Shown here: in pieces, positions 12,503 through 20,638 of the stretch
Layout: each line of letters starts with the position of its first letter
Position numbering within the stretch: position 1 is the stretch's first letter
Notes under the pieces: model-generated
Told to the model about the DNA's origin: nothing
What the model saw: only the letters and a program-made list of their open reading frames with translations
Databases searched by the model: none
DNA from: Candidatus Blackburnbacteria bacterium RIFCSPHIGHO2_12_FULL_44_25
GTDB taxonomy: Bacteria > Patescibacteriota > Microgenomatia > UBA8517 > UBA10165
Reading direction: 5' to 3'
Length of the DNA stretch: 43,739 nucleotides
Assembly: GCA_001816455.1 (NCBI GenBank)
Contig: MHCB01000006.1
Coordinates: 1 to 43,739, forward strand
Made by a program: the position numbers and the translations under genes

Positions 12503-13816
12503 TTATTTCTTAGCTTCAACAACTGCGTTGTCAAAGTCTACCACATACTTCCACCAGTTTTTTAAGTTACCGTCTGTTGCTCCACTCAGACGTGGAATCC
12601 GATACATCCACCACTCAAGATAACCCTGTTGATTGCATCCCCAGGCACTACAGTTTTCTTCTTTTGTTGAACCGGTTGCTGGGTAGTTGAGATATGAATC
12701 ACAGGTGTGTTTTACTTCGTTTGTGTTCGCGTAGTTATAGTCGCTTGTGCCGTTTGGGGGATAATGTACGTTGCCACAGTTGGCTACCGTTGCCGGAGAG
12801 CTTGATTTGAGGTCCTTGTTGATACAGGTGAATTTATTGAAATCGCCGCTGGTACTGCAGGTTGCGTCCCAAGCTCCTCGTCCGACGGTCATAGCCAAAG
12901 CTGTTTCAATCCAGTGACCAAACGAGTGAAGTGCTTCTGCCGTCCCCCGCTGGTAGATCCATCCCAAAACATAGATCGTTTTGTTGTTGCAGTCGGGAAT
13001 GTTGTAATTTCTTCCGTAATACAACCAATAGTTGCTGGGGGCGTTATAGGGAAATTTGTTCCCAGGAATTTTATAGGCAAATTCGTCCCATCCTGCGTAG
13101 GCGGGACCATACAAAAACACCGCGTCAATCGCGCCGCTTGAGATCCTTGAGCATAGGTTTTGCTCGCTCCATATTTGGGCATAATCAGCATGCACCCCTG
13201 ATTCGCAATCGGTAGTATTTGATTCAGAAAAGATTCCCCGGCACTTTTTATATGAGTCTTCGGTATGTCTTGGTTTGTTGATTGTTGGTGGCCATTCGTC
13301 TCTTTCTGCAAATTCAATCTCAAAATCAACAACACCACTTGACGATTTTTCGACCGAATTAACTACCGCACTGGTTTGGGCAATAGGATCGTTCCATCCA
13401 GCTTCTTCATGTAGCTTTTTTCCGCTTTTAAGGACTGGATTGTAGATTACTGCTAATACCTTTTTTGTAATTGTTGACGCTTTTACCGAGGTTGTTGCTT
13501 GGGTAGGAGTTGGGGTAGGGGTCGTTTTTGCTGTGGAGTTGGGTGTGGGGGTTGGTGTTGGAGTAGAACTTTGTCCAGGAGTTGGCACGAGTATTGGCGT
13601 ATTGCTGTCTTGCTGAGGTTTTTCTTCAGCTTTTTGAGGGTTTTCGGGGTTAATTGGAAAATTTTCTTTGATACTTTGGGGTATAGGAAGCTCTGCTAAG
13701 GACGCTGTTTTTATCTCGCCTTTGTTTATTTTGTAGAGAAATGTTCCAGTAGCCCCTGCGATGAGGATCATTAAAAGTATAAAAATTGGAACGAAACCTT
13801 TTTGCTCCTGTAACAT
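12503..13816 (-). CDS. Membrane-anchored secreted protein with Pro/Thr linker and HSFGH motif
   Basis: A 437-aa protein with one N-terminal hydrophobic segment (GFVPIFILLMILIAGATGTFL). A Pro/Thr/Ser-rich spacer (TPTPTPTPNST and similar, roughly residues 70-115) precedes a globular extracellular domain with many Cys and Trp. Within the domain, IDAVFLYGPAYAGWDEFAY and RGTAEALHSFGHWIETALA (near residue 300) stand out; the latter has closely spaced His and Glu that could bind metal. I have no firm family. The start ATG at 13814-13816 is one base after the stop of the 1163-aa gene upstream, indicating translational coupling and a shared role at the cell surface. An upstream in-frame extension would overlap that gene and is rejected. 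Confidence 0.7.
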   Translation of the reverse strand: MLQEQKGFVPIFILLMILIAGATGTFLYKINKGEIKTASLAELPIPQSIKENFPINPENPQKAEEKPQQDSNTPILVPTPGQSSTPTPTPTPNSTAKTTPTPTPTQATTSVKASTITKKVLAVIYNPVLKSGKKLHEEAGWNDPIAQTSAVVNSVEKSSSGVVDFEIEFAERDEWPPTINKPRHTEDSYKKCRGIFSESNTTDCESGVHADYAQIWSEQNLCSRISSGAIDAVFLYGPAYAGWDEFAYKIPGNKFPYNAPSNYWLYYGRNYNIPDCNNKTIYVLGWIYQRGTAEALHSFGHWIETALAMTVGRGAWDATCSTSGDFNKFTCINKDLKSSSPATVANCGNVHYPPNGTSDYNYANTNEVKHTCDSYLNYPATGSTKEENCSAWGCNQQGYLEWWMYRIPRLSGATDGNLKNWWKYVVDFDNAVVEAKK

Positions 13817-13817
13817 C

Positions 13818-16800
13818 TCAGGGGGCAATTTCTTCCCATACAGGGTTATCCCGCAGGAGTTCTTTTGGAAAGTTGAGCATAAGATCTGGCGCGTATTCGA
13901 CAAGTTCTGCAGGATTTGTTTCGTTTGTACCGATAAGTCGCGGGGGTGGGTCAAGATCCCTTTGGAGAATTATTGAGTTCCAGGCGACGAGGGATCCACG
14001 AATGATGAGTTTTGAGTCGGGAGAAGAGCTGTTGGTTCCGGTTCTTATTATCCCATCGGCAACGTATACTCCTTCAATTGCCGGAGAGCTTGCGTTTGCA
14101 ACTCCCGGATCGATATTAATATCACCTGCTGCGATTGTCGCAAAGAATCCAGAGCCTTTGGTTAAATTGACTTTTCCTTGGATTGTTAGTGTCCCGTTTA
14201 CAAACAACACAATCTTTTTGGTACCGATACTCGTGTCGCCGGTTATAGTTAGATTTCCATTAGAATAAAACCAATTGTAGGAGGAAGAGCCGCTTTGGGA
14301 AACTAGTGAACTACCTGCAATACTTCCGGATATGTTTGTTGCCGTTGCCGGAAGTTTTTTCAAGAAGTAAGCATATTTGTAAAGATCCCCGGAATATCTT
14401 GAATTTGCTACCCATCCAGTTTGGGAAACTTGTCCGTAGCCCAAATTAAGATTTGACCCACCGTACATTGGGACTCCGGGGAATCCGCCGTCGCCTATTA
14501 AGTCAAGATAAGGAGAGCAGCTGCCGGAACACTGAACTGGAATTCTCGAGACAAGATTGTTGAAAGCAGCAATGTCTGAGTCTTTTACCTGGAACCATGG
14601 AACAGCAATTGGGGTGATACCGAAATTAACGGTTGTGTCGCCACTTAAATTGGAGACTGTTACCGGATCTGGGCCTTGGGTTAGACGGTATCCTGCAGGA
14701 AGTTCCAAGTCTACTGTATAGTTTTCCCCTCCCGCAAGTTCCGAGGCTATATAGTTGCCACTTGAATCGGTAGTGCGCGGACTGCCATTTACAAAAACTC
14801 TTGCTCCGCCATACCCCGGCTCTCCTCCATCTTTTGCTCCATTTGCATTATTGTCCTGGTAAACTTGGCCTGAAATTTTATATGTCGTGCCTTTGACGCA
14901 GATGTCGTATGCCAAAACGAATGCGTTTGAGTTAACACTCTCAAACGGGTTTGCCCAATAATTGGTGTGGCCCGCAATTGGAGTATCGAATTCCTTAACC
15001 GTGTTGCCCTGGTTTGTTCCGCCGGAAAAGTAGGCAGCGCAGGCTGCGTCGTTTCCGCCGTAGCACATACCGATAACTTTAAGCTTGTACGCTGTTGGGG
15101 CACCAACGCTAAAGGCAAATGTGCGTGCTCGTATCTCGTCGTATGTTCCGTCAAATGAGAAAGAACGCGTTGGGGCGCCAGCTTTGATTTCTATGTGCTG
15201 GCTCGTTTGAGGCCGGAAGCAACGGGGAAATGTTGACGGTTCATTTGGGGTTTCTATACAGGTGTCGTTTCCTGAATGTTTCCATTCTTTATAACAGTTA
15301 TTGCCCTCGTCGTCGCATATCTCTTCGTCAAACCATCCGCCGTCCATGTTTTGAGAAGGACAGCCCCCGATGGTTCCATCGGCATTTATTTGGTAGCCTG
15401 GATCTTTGTAGGGATGCCAGGGGGCAAATTCGCAAGCGCTTACACCATTTGAGAAATGTCCGGTCTCGCATTTATCGTCGTCTATATTTGGTGCGTTTTC
15501 CCCGGGGTATGGGACTCCTTCATCATCGGTACAGCTCCAGCCTTGTGCTTCGGCTTTATACAAAGGATAAAAAAGGCTGTTGTGTTTTTCCTGACCGTCA
15601 TTGTCGTCTTCTAAAAGATTGATTGTTTCGGGTTGGTTGTATGGCGTTGTGCAGTCTGCGTTGAAAAATCGCAAACGAACCTGGCCTGTTCCCGAGCAGG
15701 CTTGGCCCGGGCGGCTACAGCTTTGGCTTGGGTTATTTGAACAGGTTCCCCAGGAAACGGAACCGCAGGCGGGTTCGGCAGCGTTACAGTTCCCGCAAGA
15801 GCCATCACTACCACCGGTTCCTCCGCTGCCACCACTACCACTGCCTCCACCACCGGTTGTGAATGCAGGGCTACTTGAGTCGCATGCTCTTTTTTCGTTC
15901 TCGCCGCCGGAGTCCCATTGCACGGCTTGTGCAGAATAACTGGTCCCGGGTGTGAGCCCTGTAAGGCCGGCTGAAGGGCCTGAGTTTGTGCCGATATAGG
16001 TGCTATTCACAAACCAGTCGACACGATTCCTGCCTGAAAGCATGTCGGTACTGGCATTTCCTGTGGTGTTCCCTGTTGCGCTTGCTGAGGTGGAACAGTC
16101 TTCGGTGGTGCCACCGCCGGTTGGGGGAGGTGTGACCCCAGAACAATAAGGAACGCTAATAGTACATGGGTTGCCGCAGGAATCCTGGCCGCTTTGAACG
16201 CCTGAGGAGCTGCAGGCAGTGGAGGCGCTGCAGCCGGTACAAGTTCCAACATTGACCGTGCATTGGGCGGATTGTCCGCCCGATGAAGTTACTGTTACGG
16301 TCTTTGTGCCACTACTTTCGTATTGAACGGGGCCAAAACTGGTTCCGCTTCCAATCCCGGGGTTCCCGTCTGGAGCAGACCAGGAGAGTGTCCCTGTTCC
16401 CCCGCTGGCAGTAAACGAGGCAAGACCACCGGGTTGGATGGATTGGGAAGAAGGGGTGCAGGAGAGGGAGGAAGAGGGGGGGCTTATGTTAACCACCATC
16501 GTGACAGGACTGTTGCCATTTCCTGCTGTGTTGCTGCAAGTAAGAACAAAGTTGTAGGTGGACAGGCTTGAACTCCAATAAAGGGGCCCTATCCACGCTG
16601 AGTCTTGCGGAAGTTTACCTCCTGACCAAACGTTGTTTGTGCTTGCTGCGTCACAAGTTTGTGCTCTTAAGGAGGACCACGCAAGCTGAACTGAGCCGCC
16701 ACTGGGAATCGTTGTAGACCCCCCACCCTGCCCGCCGGCACCATTTGCTGTTAGGGAGGTGTTTGGAGCTTGAGTTATACATTGATGCGCAGAAGTACAT

Positions 16801-17309
16801 TCAGCAGGGGTTGGACACGCGTAGTTATTACTTCCTCCTGCTCCGGTACAGCTAGAAAGGCAAGCACTCCACCAACCAGGACAGTTTGGGCGAGTATCAT
16901 TGGGGTTAGTTTCGAAATAGTAACCGCAGTAGTTATTCTGATCACTTCCACTGGGCGGAGTGTTTATGGCGCCGCCTTGATTAAGAAGACCGGAACAGTA
17001 TGTATTGCATGTATAGCCGTCGTTATTGTAAGCACAAACTGATGTGTAGCCACTACAGCCATTGAACGATTCAACTGCACATGTGTTTGATACACCCGGG
17101 CACTGATAAAAAGTACGTGTGCCACTACAACTAAGGTTACTGCCATAAGTTAGGTCACGGTCAAATAGGAAGGCGCAACGCTTGTTGAGATCTTCGTCGT
17201 TTGCGGGGTTGGGAAAGTCGGCACACGTTGCTGCGCGCGTGAGTGGAGGCTTATACAAAAAGAGGGAGAAGAATACTGGTAATAGTATTATCCACCTTAA
17301 TCGGGGCAT
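13818..17309 (-). CDS. Large Cys-rich secreted surface protein with SdrD B-like domain
   Basis: An 1163-aa exported protein. The signal peptide is MPRLRWIILLPVFFSLFLYK and beyond, ending near RAATC. A Cys-rich N-terminal region follows (about 25-180). An Ig/PKD-like domain lies near 280-356 and an Fn3-like domain near 406-483. A Gly/Ser-rich hinge and another Cys-rich part come next. An SdrD B/Cna-B-like domain spans about 810-893 (ISGQVYQDNNANGAKDGGEP has the typical Ca-binding Asn/Asp). The C-terminal beta-rich domain covers about 986-1163. The architecture suggests an adhesin or surface-layer component. A TATAGT -10 (reverse, 17316-17321) lies 6 nt above the ATG, consistent with a leaderless mRNA. 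The HSFGH protein follows after one base. Confidence 0.8.
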   Translation of the reverse strand: MPRLRWIILLPVFFSLFLYKPPLTRAATCADFPNPANDEDLNKRCAFLFDRDLTYGSNLSCSGTRTFYQCPGVSNTCAVESFNGCSGYTSVCAYNNDGYTCNTYCSGLLNQGGAINTPPSGSDQNNYCGYYFETNPNDTRPNCPGWWSACLSSCTGAGGSNNYACPTPAECTSAHQCITQAPNTSLTANGAGGQGGGSTTIPSGGSVQLAWSSLRAQTCDAASTNNVWSGGKLPQDSAWIGPLYWSSSLSTYNFVLTCSNTAGNGNSPVTMVVNISPPSSSLSCTPSSQSIQPGGLASFTASGGTGTLSWSAPDGNPGIGSGTSFGPVQYESSGTKTVTVTSSGGQSAQCTVNVGTCTGCSASTACSSSGVQSGQDSCGNPCTISVPYCSGVTPPPTGGGTTEDCSTSASATGNTTGNASTDMLSGRNRVDWFVNSTYIGTNSGPSAGLTGLTPGTSYSAQAVQWDSGGENEKRACDSSSPAFTTGGGGSGSGGSGGTGGSDGSCGNCNAAEPACGSVSWGTCSNNPSQSCSRPGQACSGTGQVRLRFFNADCTTPYNQPETINLLEDDNDGQEKHNSLFYPLYKAEAQGWSCTDDEGVPYPGENAPNIDDDKCETGHFSNGVSACEFAPWHPYKDPGYQINADGTIGGCPSQNMDGGWFDEEICDDEGNNCYKEWKHSGNDTCIETPNEPSTFPRCFRPQTSQHIEIKAGAPTRSFSFDGTYDEIRARTFAFSVGAPTAYKLKVIGMCYGGNDAACAAYFSGGTNQGNTVKEFDTPIAGHTNYWANPFESVNSNAFVLAYDICVKGTTYKISGQVYQDNNANGAKDGGEPGYGGARVFVNGSPRTTDSSGNYIASELAGGENYTVDLELPAGYRLTQGPDPVTVSNLSGDTTVNFGITPIAVPWFQVKDSDIAAFNNLVSRIPVQCSGSCSPYLDLIGDGGFPGVPMYGGSNLNLGYGQVSQTGWVANSRYSGDLYKYAYFLKKLPATATNISGSIAGSSLVSQSGSSSYNWFYSNGNLTITGDTSIGTKKIVLFVNGTLTIQGKVNLTKGSGFFATIAAGDINIDPGVANASSPAIEGVYVADGIIRTGTNSSSPDSKLIIRGSLVAWNSIILQRDLDPPPRLIGTNETNPAELVEYAPDLMLNFPKELLRDNPVWEEIAP

Positions 17310-17345
17310 GTTTTTACTATACTACAGCAAAAATAACTTTGAAAG

Positions 17346-18203
17346 CTAGGCTGTTTTGAGCGGAGCAGAAAGCCGCAGCGGAGGTGTTTCGGGGTGGCTG
17401 AGCCAACGGTCCCGCCATTCTTTGTAAGGTTGGCTATCGATACCTTTGTTTGTCCATAGCGGTATGGCTACTGTAAGTTCCGTACCCCAGTTCTGAGCCG
17501 CTGACTCTACTGGTGTCAATGCAAGGTCCGTTCTTGTTATGTTATAGAGGATTCTTAGATCTCTGCCTCCGTTGGTAAAGTTCAGGGTATAAAATCCAAA
17601 TGGGTTGTTGCAATCAGCACTGACTCCTGCTGGCGGGTTACATATTACAAGCCGTCCCACTGGAACTCCGGCTTCTCTTTTCAAACTGTCGTCATATGCT
17701 ATTTTCAGAGAATTCAAGCCAAAATCATTTGCCATTTGTTCCATCTCTTCTGGTGAATTTTGTTCGTCCTCGAGATACCAACCTATTTCACCAAGAGGAG
17801 GGTTGTTAAACTCAAATCTACCGGATTGGCTTCTGTATGTATCCCTGAATCGGCGTTCGATAAAAGTGGGTGGGTTGTCTCTCCCCTCTTCGTTGCCGGT
17901 GACTGCCATTGCGGCATCCGCTACTGTTTCTCCGTCAGGAGCAGGAGGAAGCGTGGAGGTGTCTTCCGTGGTTGGTCTTTCTTGTGCCATGGCGGAGCCG
18001 GAGATTGCCGCGCCCGTAATCAGACCAGCTATACTTGCAAACCTAGCAAGGAACCCACGACGATTGTTGTCGTCAACCGTGGGAACTACCGAGAGGGGTT
18101 CTCCGAAGGCTGGTGGGGTTGTCCTTACAGGGGATGTTTTTTGTTCAGACATGGGTGGCATATTTGGTGGGGCTAGAGAAAGTCCCCTTTCTTGGTATCC
18201 CAT
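17346..18203 (-). CDS. Exported protein with twin-arginine-like signal
   Basis: A 285-aa protein. NNRRGFLARFASIAGLITGA followed by AISGSAMAQE looks like a Tat signal: twin Arg with F-L, a weakly hydrophobic stretch and an A-M-A cleavage site. The mature part is hydrophilic, with WYLEDEQNSPEEMEQMAND and a C-terminal PLWTNKGIDSQPYKEWRDRW; I recognise no family. A TatC gene is not visible in the window, so use of the Tat route is an inference; a Sec signal with Arg pair is possible. The start ATG at 18201-18203 lies 9 nt below a good promoter with no Shine-Dalgarno. Internal Met codons at about residues 15 and 18 are alternatives. It lies just upstream of the large surface-protein operon. Confidence 0.65.
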   Translation of the reverse strand: MGYQERGLSLAPPNMPPMSEQKTSPVRTTPPAFGEPLSVVPTVDDNNRRGFLARFASIAGLITGAAISGSAMAQERPTTEDTSTLPPAPDGETVADAAMAVTGNEEGRDNPPTFIERRFRDTYRSQSGRFEFNNPPLGEIGWYLEDEQNSPEEMEQMANDFGLNSLKIAYDDSLKREAGVPVGRLVICNPPAGVSADCNNPFGFYTLNFTNGGRDLRILYNITRTDLALTPVESAAQNWGTELTVAIPLWTNKGIDSQPYKEWRDRWLSHPETPPLRLSAPLKTA

Positions 18204-18212
18204 AGTTAGACT

Positions 18213-18241
18213 ATTGTATCATATGTCTGCAAGTTTTTCAA
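18213..18241 (-). promoter_or_regulatory. Promoter of the Tat-signal protein gene
   Basis: Reverse strand: TTGAAA (18236-18241), 17-nt spacer, TACAAT (18213-18218), 9 nt to the ATG. The -35 overlaps the stop codon of the preceding gene. Confidence 0.6.
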
Positions 18242-18729
18242 GGGTTTGAGGCTACTGGAACGTAGGATATAGAAACAATCTTGTATACTCCCCCGTCGGC
18301 CTGAAGAGTGATAGTCGCCTTCTGATCTAATTTAATTGCGCTTAGCCCTGTTGAGGTGTTAGGGGGCTTGGTTAGGCTTCGAAACGTATAAATTTGGACA
18401 TTTGGTGCTGCTTCGAAACTATCTGTTTGCCCCTGATCGTCTCGCATGGTAAGTGTATTGTCTTTAACTCTTGTTACAAATCCATTTATTGTTGCTGTTT
18501 GTCCGATGAAGAGTGGGCTAGTTTTGAGGCATGCCAGTTCAGTGCCGGCCGTTTTTTGTCTTGGCAACCATCCAAGCACTTCGGGGAACATCTTTGAGAG
18601 ACTTAAGATATTGAAATAGTTTAAGACTGCGAGTGTGGCTAGAAAGAGGACGACGGTTCCGAATATGGCTGTAAGAATAAGAGGAAGATCAGAGGAGGGT
18701 TTTTGTTGAGGAAGGTTTGCCTGCTCCAT
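18238..18729 (-). CDS. Membrane-anchored protein with small beta domain
   Basis: A 163-aa protein that starts MEQANLPQQKPSSDLP. One transmembrane helix (about residues 17-40) follows, then an extracytoplasmic beta-rich domain beginning FIGQTATINGFVTRVKDNTL and TMRDDQGQTDSF. Short beta domains of this type, sometimes annotated DUF5666-like, are found in bacterial lipoproteins and anchored proteins of unknown role. The protein at 33645-34166 has the same build. The promoter and first 13 codons belong to a dispersed repeat found again at 22275 and 23112. The ATG lies 6 nt below TAGTAT, so the transcript is probably leaderless. Confidence 0.65.
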   Translation of the reverse strand: MEQANLPQQKPSSDLPLILTAIFGTVVLFLATLAVLNYFNILSLSKMFPEVLGWLPRQKTAGTELACLKTSPLFIGQTATINGFVTRVKDNTLTMRDDQGQTDSFEAAPNVQIYTFRSLTKPPNTSTGLSAIKLDQKATITLQADGGVYKIVSISYVPVASNP

Positions 18730-18764
18730 GCTTTAATACTAGAATTCACCCTCTTCTTTGTCAA
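18692..18764 (-). repeat. Promoter-plus-start repeat, copy A
   Basis: The segment holds TTGACA (18759-18764), 17-nt spacer, TAGTAT (18736-18741), 6 nt, and the ATG with codons for MEQANLPQQKPSS. Copy C (23112-23187) repeats the -35, -10 and first 13 codons nearly exactly, while the spacer has diverged. Copy B (22275-22331) keeps the promoter and first eight codons. Copy A drives an intact gene and is likely the source. Confidence 0.8.
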
Positions 18765-18773
18765 ATTGGAGTT

Positions 18774-19610
18774 TTATCTGCCCATTCGGGGGGTATAACT
18801 TAGGAAGTGGTTTATCGCTTCAATAAGAGCTTGGGGGGTTAATTCTGGAAACATTTCAGGTAGAAATTTAAATCTAGACTCTCCGGTTTGAAGAGGCATA
18901 AACCAGTTTGTGCGAGACAACTCATCTTCAGTTACCCCGGTTCTAATTACAAGGTCTGGAGATGCTTGTCCTGCTGTGTATAAGTAGTTTGCGATAATTG
19001 AAGGGTTTTTTATTAGCTCATTAGGCTCAAGATTTCCGTTGTTGATAGCTGAAGCAATTTTAATAATAGCCTGCGCGAGTTCTTCACGTCCTCCATAATT
19101 TATTGCTAGATTTATGGTATGTTTCGTGGCTTGTTTTGTCCATTCTTCTAGACTGGCTAGTGCGTCTGCTATGTCTGGCGGAATCCCAACTTTGCTTCCA
19201 ATATGTATCACACGTACATCGTCCTTTTTAAATTCTTCTAGCAAGGTTTGGTTTGTCAAATATGTTCTTGCAAGTTGGGTCATAAAGTTTATTTGAGCCT
19301 CTTCTCTTCCCCAATTTTCAGTTGACCAAAGCCAGTATGTACAGGTTGGAATACCCCAGACTCTGGCTGCTCTATCTATGGCAAGTACGGTTTCTACGCC
19401 TGCTAGGTGTGCCAGAAAAGGTGGTGCCACTCCTCGTTTTGTTGCAGCACGTCTGTTGCCGTCACAAATAACTGCCAGATGCCTTAGTGTATCTGGGTTT
19501 ATCCTTATCTCCGGAACAGATGTCCATCGACTATGTATTTCCGTCAGCCACTGGTCGACAGCCGAAATATGTTCTGTGTTTATTGAGCCTTTTAACTCTG
19601 GGGGGTACAT
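18774..19610 (-). CDS. uppS: cis-prenyltransferase (undecaprenyl diphosphate synthase family), divergent
   Basis: A 278-aa cis-prenyl chain-elongating enzyme. HLAVICDGNRRAATKRG (Asp at 50) is the substrate and Mg site. WLWSTENWGREEAQINFM and INYGGREELAQAI are conserved regions. PDLVIRTGVTEDELSRTN aligns with the usual RTSGExRhSNF block but is about four residues longer and lacks the standard Arg-x-Ser arrangement. The protein could make the undecaprenyl carrier for peptidoglycan, or a carrier of another length. It is the last gene of a four-gene reverse-strand operon with a P-loop kinase, a Nudix hydrolase and a trans-prenyl synthase-like protein. It lies 6 nt after the kinase gene. Confidence 0.88.
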   Translation of the reverse strand: MYPPELKGSINTEHISAVDQWLTEIHSRWTSVPEIRINPDTLRHLAVICDGNRRAATKRGVAPPFLAHLAGVETVLAIDRAARVWGIPTCTYWLWSTENWGREEAQINFMTQLARTYLTNQTLLEEFKKDDVRVIHIGSKVGIPPDIADALASLEEWTKQATKHTINLAINYGGREELAQAIIKIASAINNGNLEPNELIKNPSIIANYLYTAGQASPDLVIRTGVTEDELSRTNWFMPLQTGESRFKFLPEMFPELTPQALIEAINHFLSYTPRMGR

Positions 19611-19616
19611 TTTAGG

Positions 19617-20186
19617 TTAAAATTTTCTTTCTCTGCTTGAGGTTGGTGCCAACTCTGATTCAAGTTTTCTTGTTAAGAGTGCTATTGTGTGGTCGAGCGG
19701 GCCGTTGTTTTCTATATGAAAATGGGCCTTGGTTATCAATTCCATCATTCCTGCTGCAAGTTTTAGTCCATCAATAAATTCCATCTCTTTTGTTGCCTGT
19801 TCTGCGGGCGTGCCTTCCCGATCTGTAACTCTTTGTCGTCTATTTGCTTCGGTTGTGTGAATGTGGATTACAAAAACTCTGCTCTCTGGAAAAGCGGTTT
19901 CAAGATGGGTTAGAAAGTTGGGGTCGTAACAACCGTCTATTATAAAGCCTGGTTGGGCAACTTGTTCTTGGATAAGCTCAACTGTTCTTTGAGCTGCTCG
20001 GTCCCTTACACCAGAGGTCCCGATAGTTTCCATCCAATCTCGTGTTCTTTGATACCCTGCTTGTTTTGTAAGCTCTGCGGTGATTTTTCTTTCTTCAATA
20101 ACTGACAGTTTTAGTGCCTGACTGATTGCCTTAGTGATAGTTGACTTGCCAGCCCCAGAAAAGCCAGTGAAGATAAATAAGATCAT
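19617..20186 (-). CDS. P-loop kinase-like NTPase (AAA_17/AAA_33 type)
   Basis: A 189-aa protein with Walker A GFSGAGKST at residues 8-16 directly after the first strand. FIIDGCYDPNFLTHL resembles the Walker B/substrate strand and VIHIHTTEANRRQRVTDREG the Arg-rich lid of nucleotide or small-molecule kinases. There is no clear adenylate-kinase, shikimate-kinase or dephospho-CoA-kinase signature, so the phosphate acceptor is unknown. It overlaps the upstream Nudix gene by one base and lies 6 nt before the cis-prenyltransferase, so a role in the same pathway is plausible but inferred. Confidence 0.7.
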   Translation of the reverse strand: MILFIFTGFSGAGKSTITKAISQALKLSVIEERKITAELTKQAGYQRTRDWMETIGTSGVRDRAAQRTVELIQEQVAQPGFIIDGCYDPNFLTHLETAFPESRVFVIHIHTTEANRRQRVTDREGTPAEQATKEMEFIDGLKLAAGMMELITKAHFHIENNGPLDHTIALLTRKLESELAPTSSRERKF

Positions 20187-20638
20187 TAAGGAATTGCTGG
20201 TAGGGACTTAACAAGCTCTTTGGTTCCGGGGACGAGATTTTTTATTCTTCCTAGATCTTTAAGTTTTATCCATTTATATTCATTGTGTTCTGACGATAAG
20301 GTAATCTTGCCAATTAGTTTAGAAGTTATTATTATTCTTAGGAGATGGAATTTCTTTCCTGCAAACGGGTAGATTAATGAGAGTGCATGTACAATCTTGG
20401 GCCTTGATGGTTTACAGCCAAGCTCTTCTGTTATTTCCCTTTTGAATGTCTCCAGGGGTTGTTCGCCAAACTCTATTTTGCCTTCCGGTAGCTGCCAAAA
20501 GTCGGGGAATGTTTTACTGCTTGTGCTTCTGCGGACAACGAGTATCTCGTTCCTAGGCTTAATTATTACACCAGTTACTAAAACTATAAAATCTTTGAAA
20601 TGGGCTATTGCTGGTTTTTTTGTAGTTTTACTTGGCAT
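20186..20638 (-). CDS. Nudix hydrolase
   Basis: A 150-aa protein with a complete Nudix box at about residues 53-75: it begins GKIEFGEQPLETFKREITEE and continues LG, matching G-x5-E-x7-R-E-x2-E-E-x-G. N-terminal strands FIVLVTGVIIKPRNEILVV and FWQLPEG are typical. Nudix enzymes hydrolyse nucleoside or other diphosphates; some act on prenyl diphosphates. It overlaps the upstream prenyl-synthase-like gene by 11 nt and the downstream kinase gene by one base, so the genes are translated together. Confidence 0.85.
   Translation of the reverse strand: MPSKTTKKPAIAHFKDFIVLVTGVIIKPRNEILVVRRSTSSKTFPDFWQLPEGKIEFGEQPLETFKREITEELGCKPSRPKIVHALSLIYPFAGKKFHLLRIIITSKLIGKITLSSEHNEYKWIKLKDLGRIKNLVPGTKELVKSLPAIP

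Noticed and set aside
12889-13338. 149-codon reverse frame inside the HSFGH protein gene
   Set aside because: It overlaps a longer, domain-like frame with signal anchor and Pro/Thr linker, and has no recognisable features of its own.
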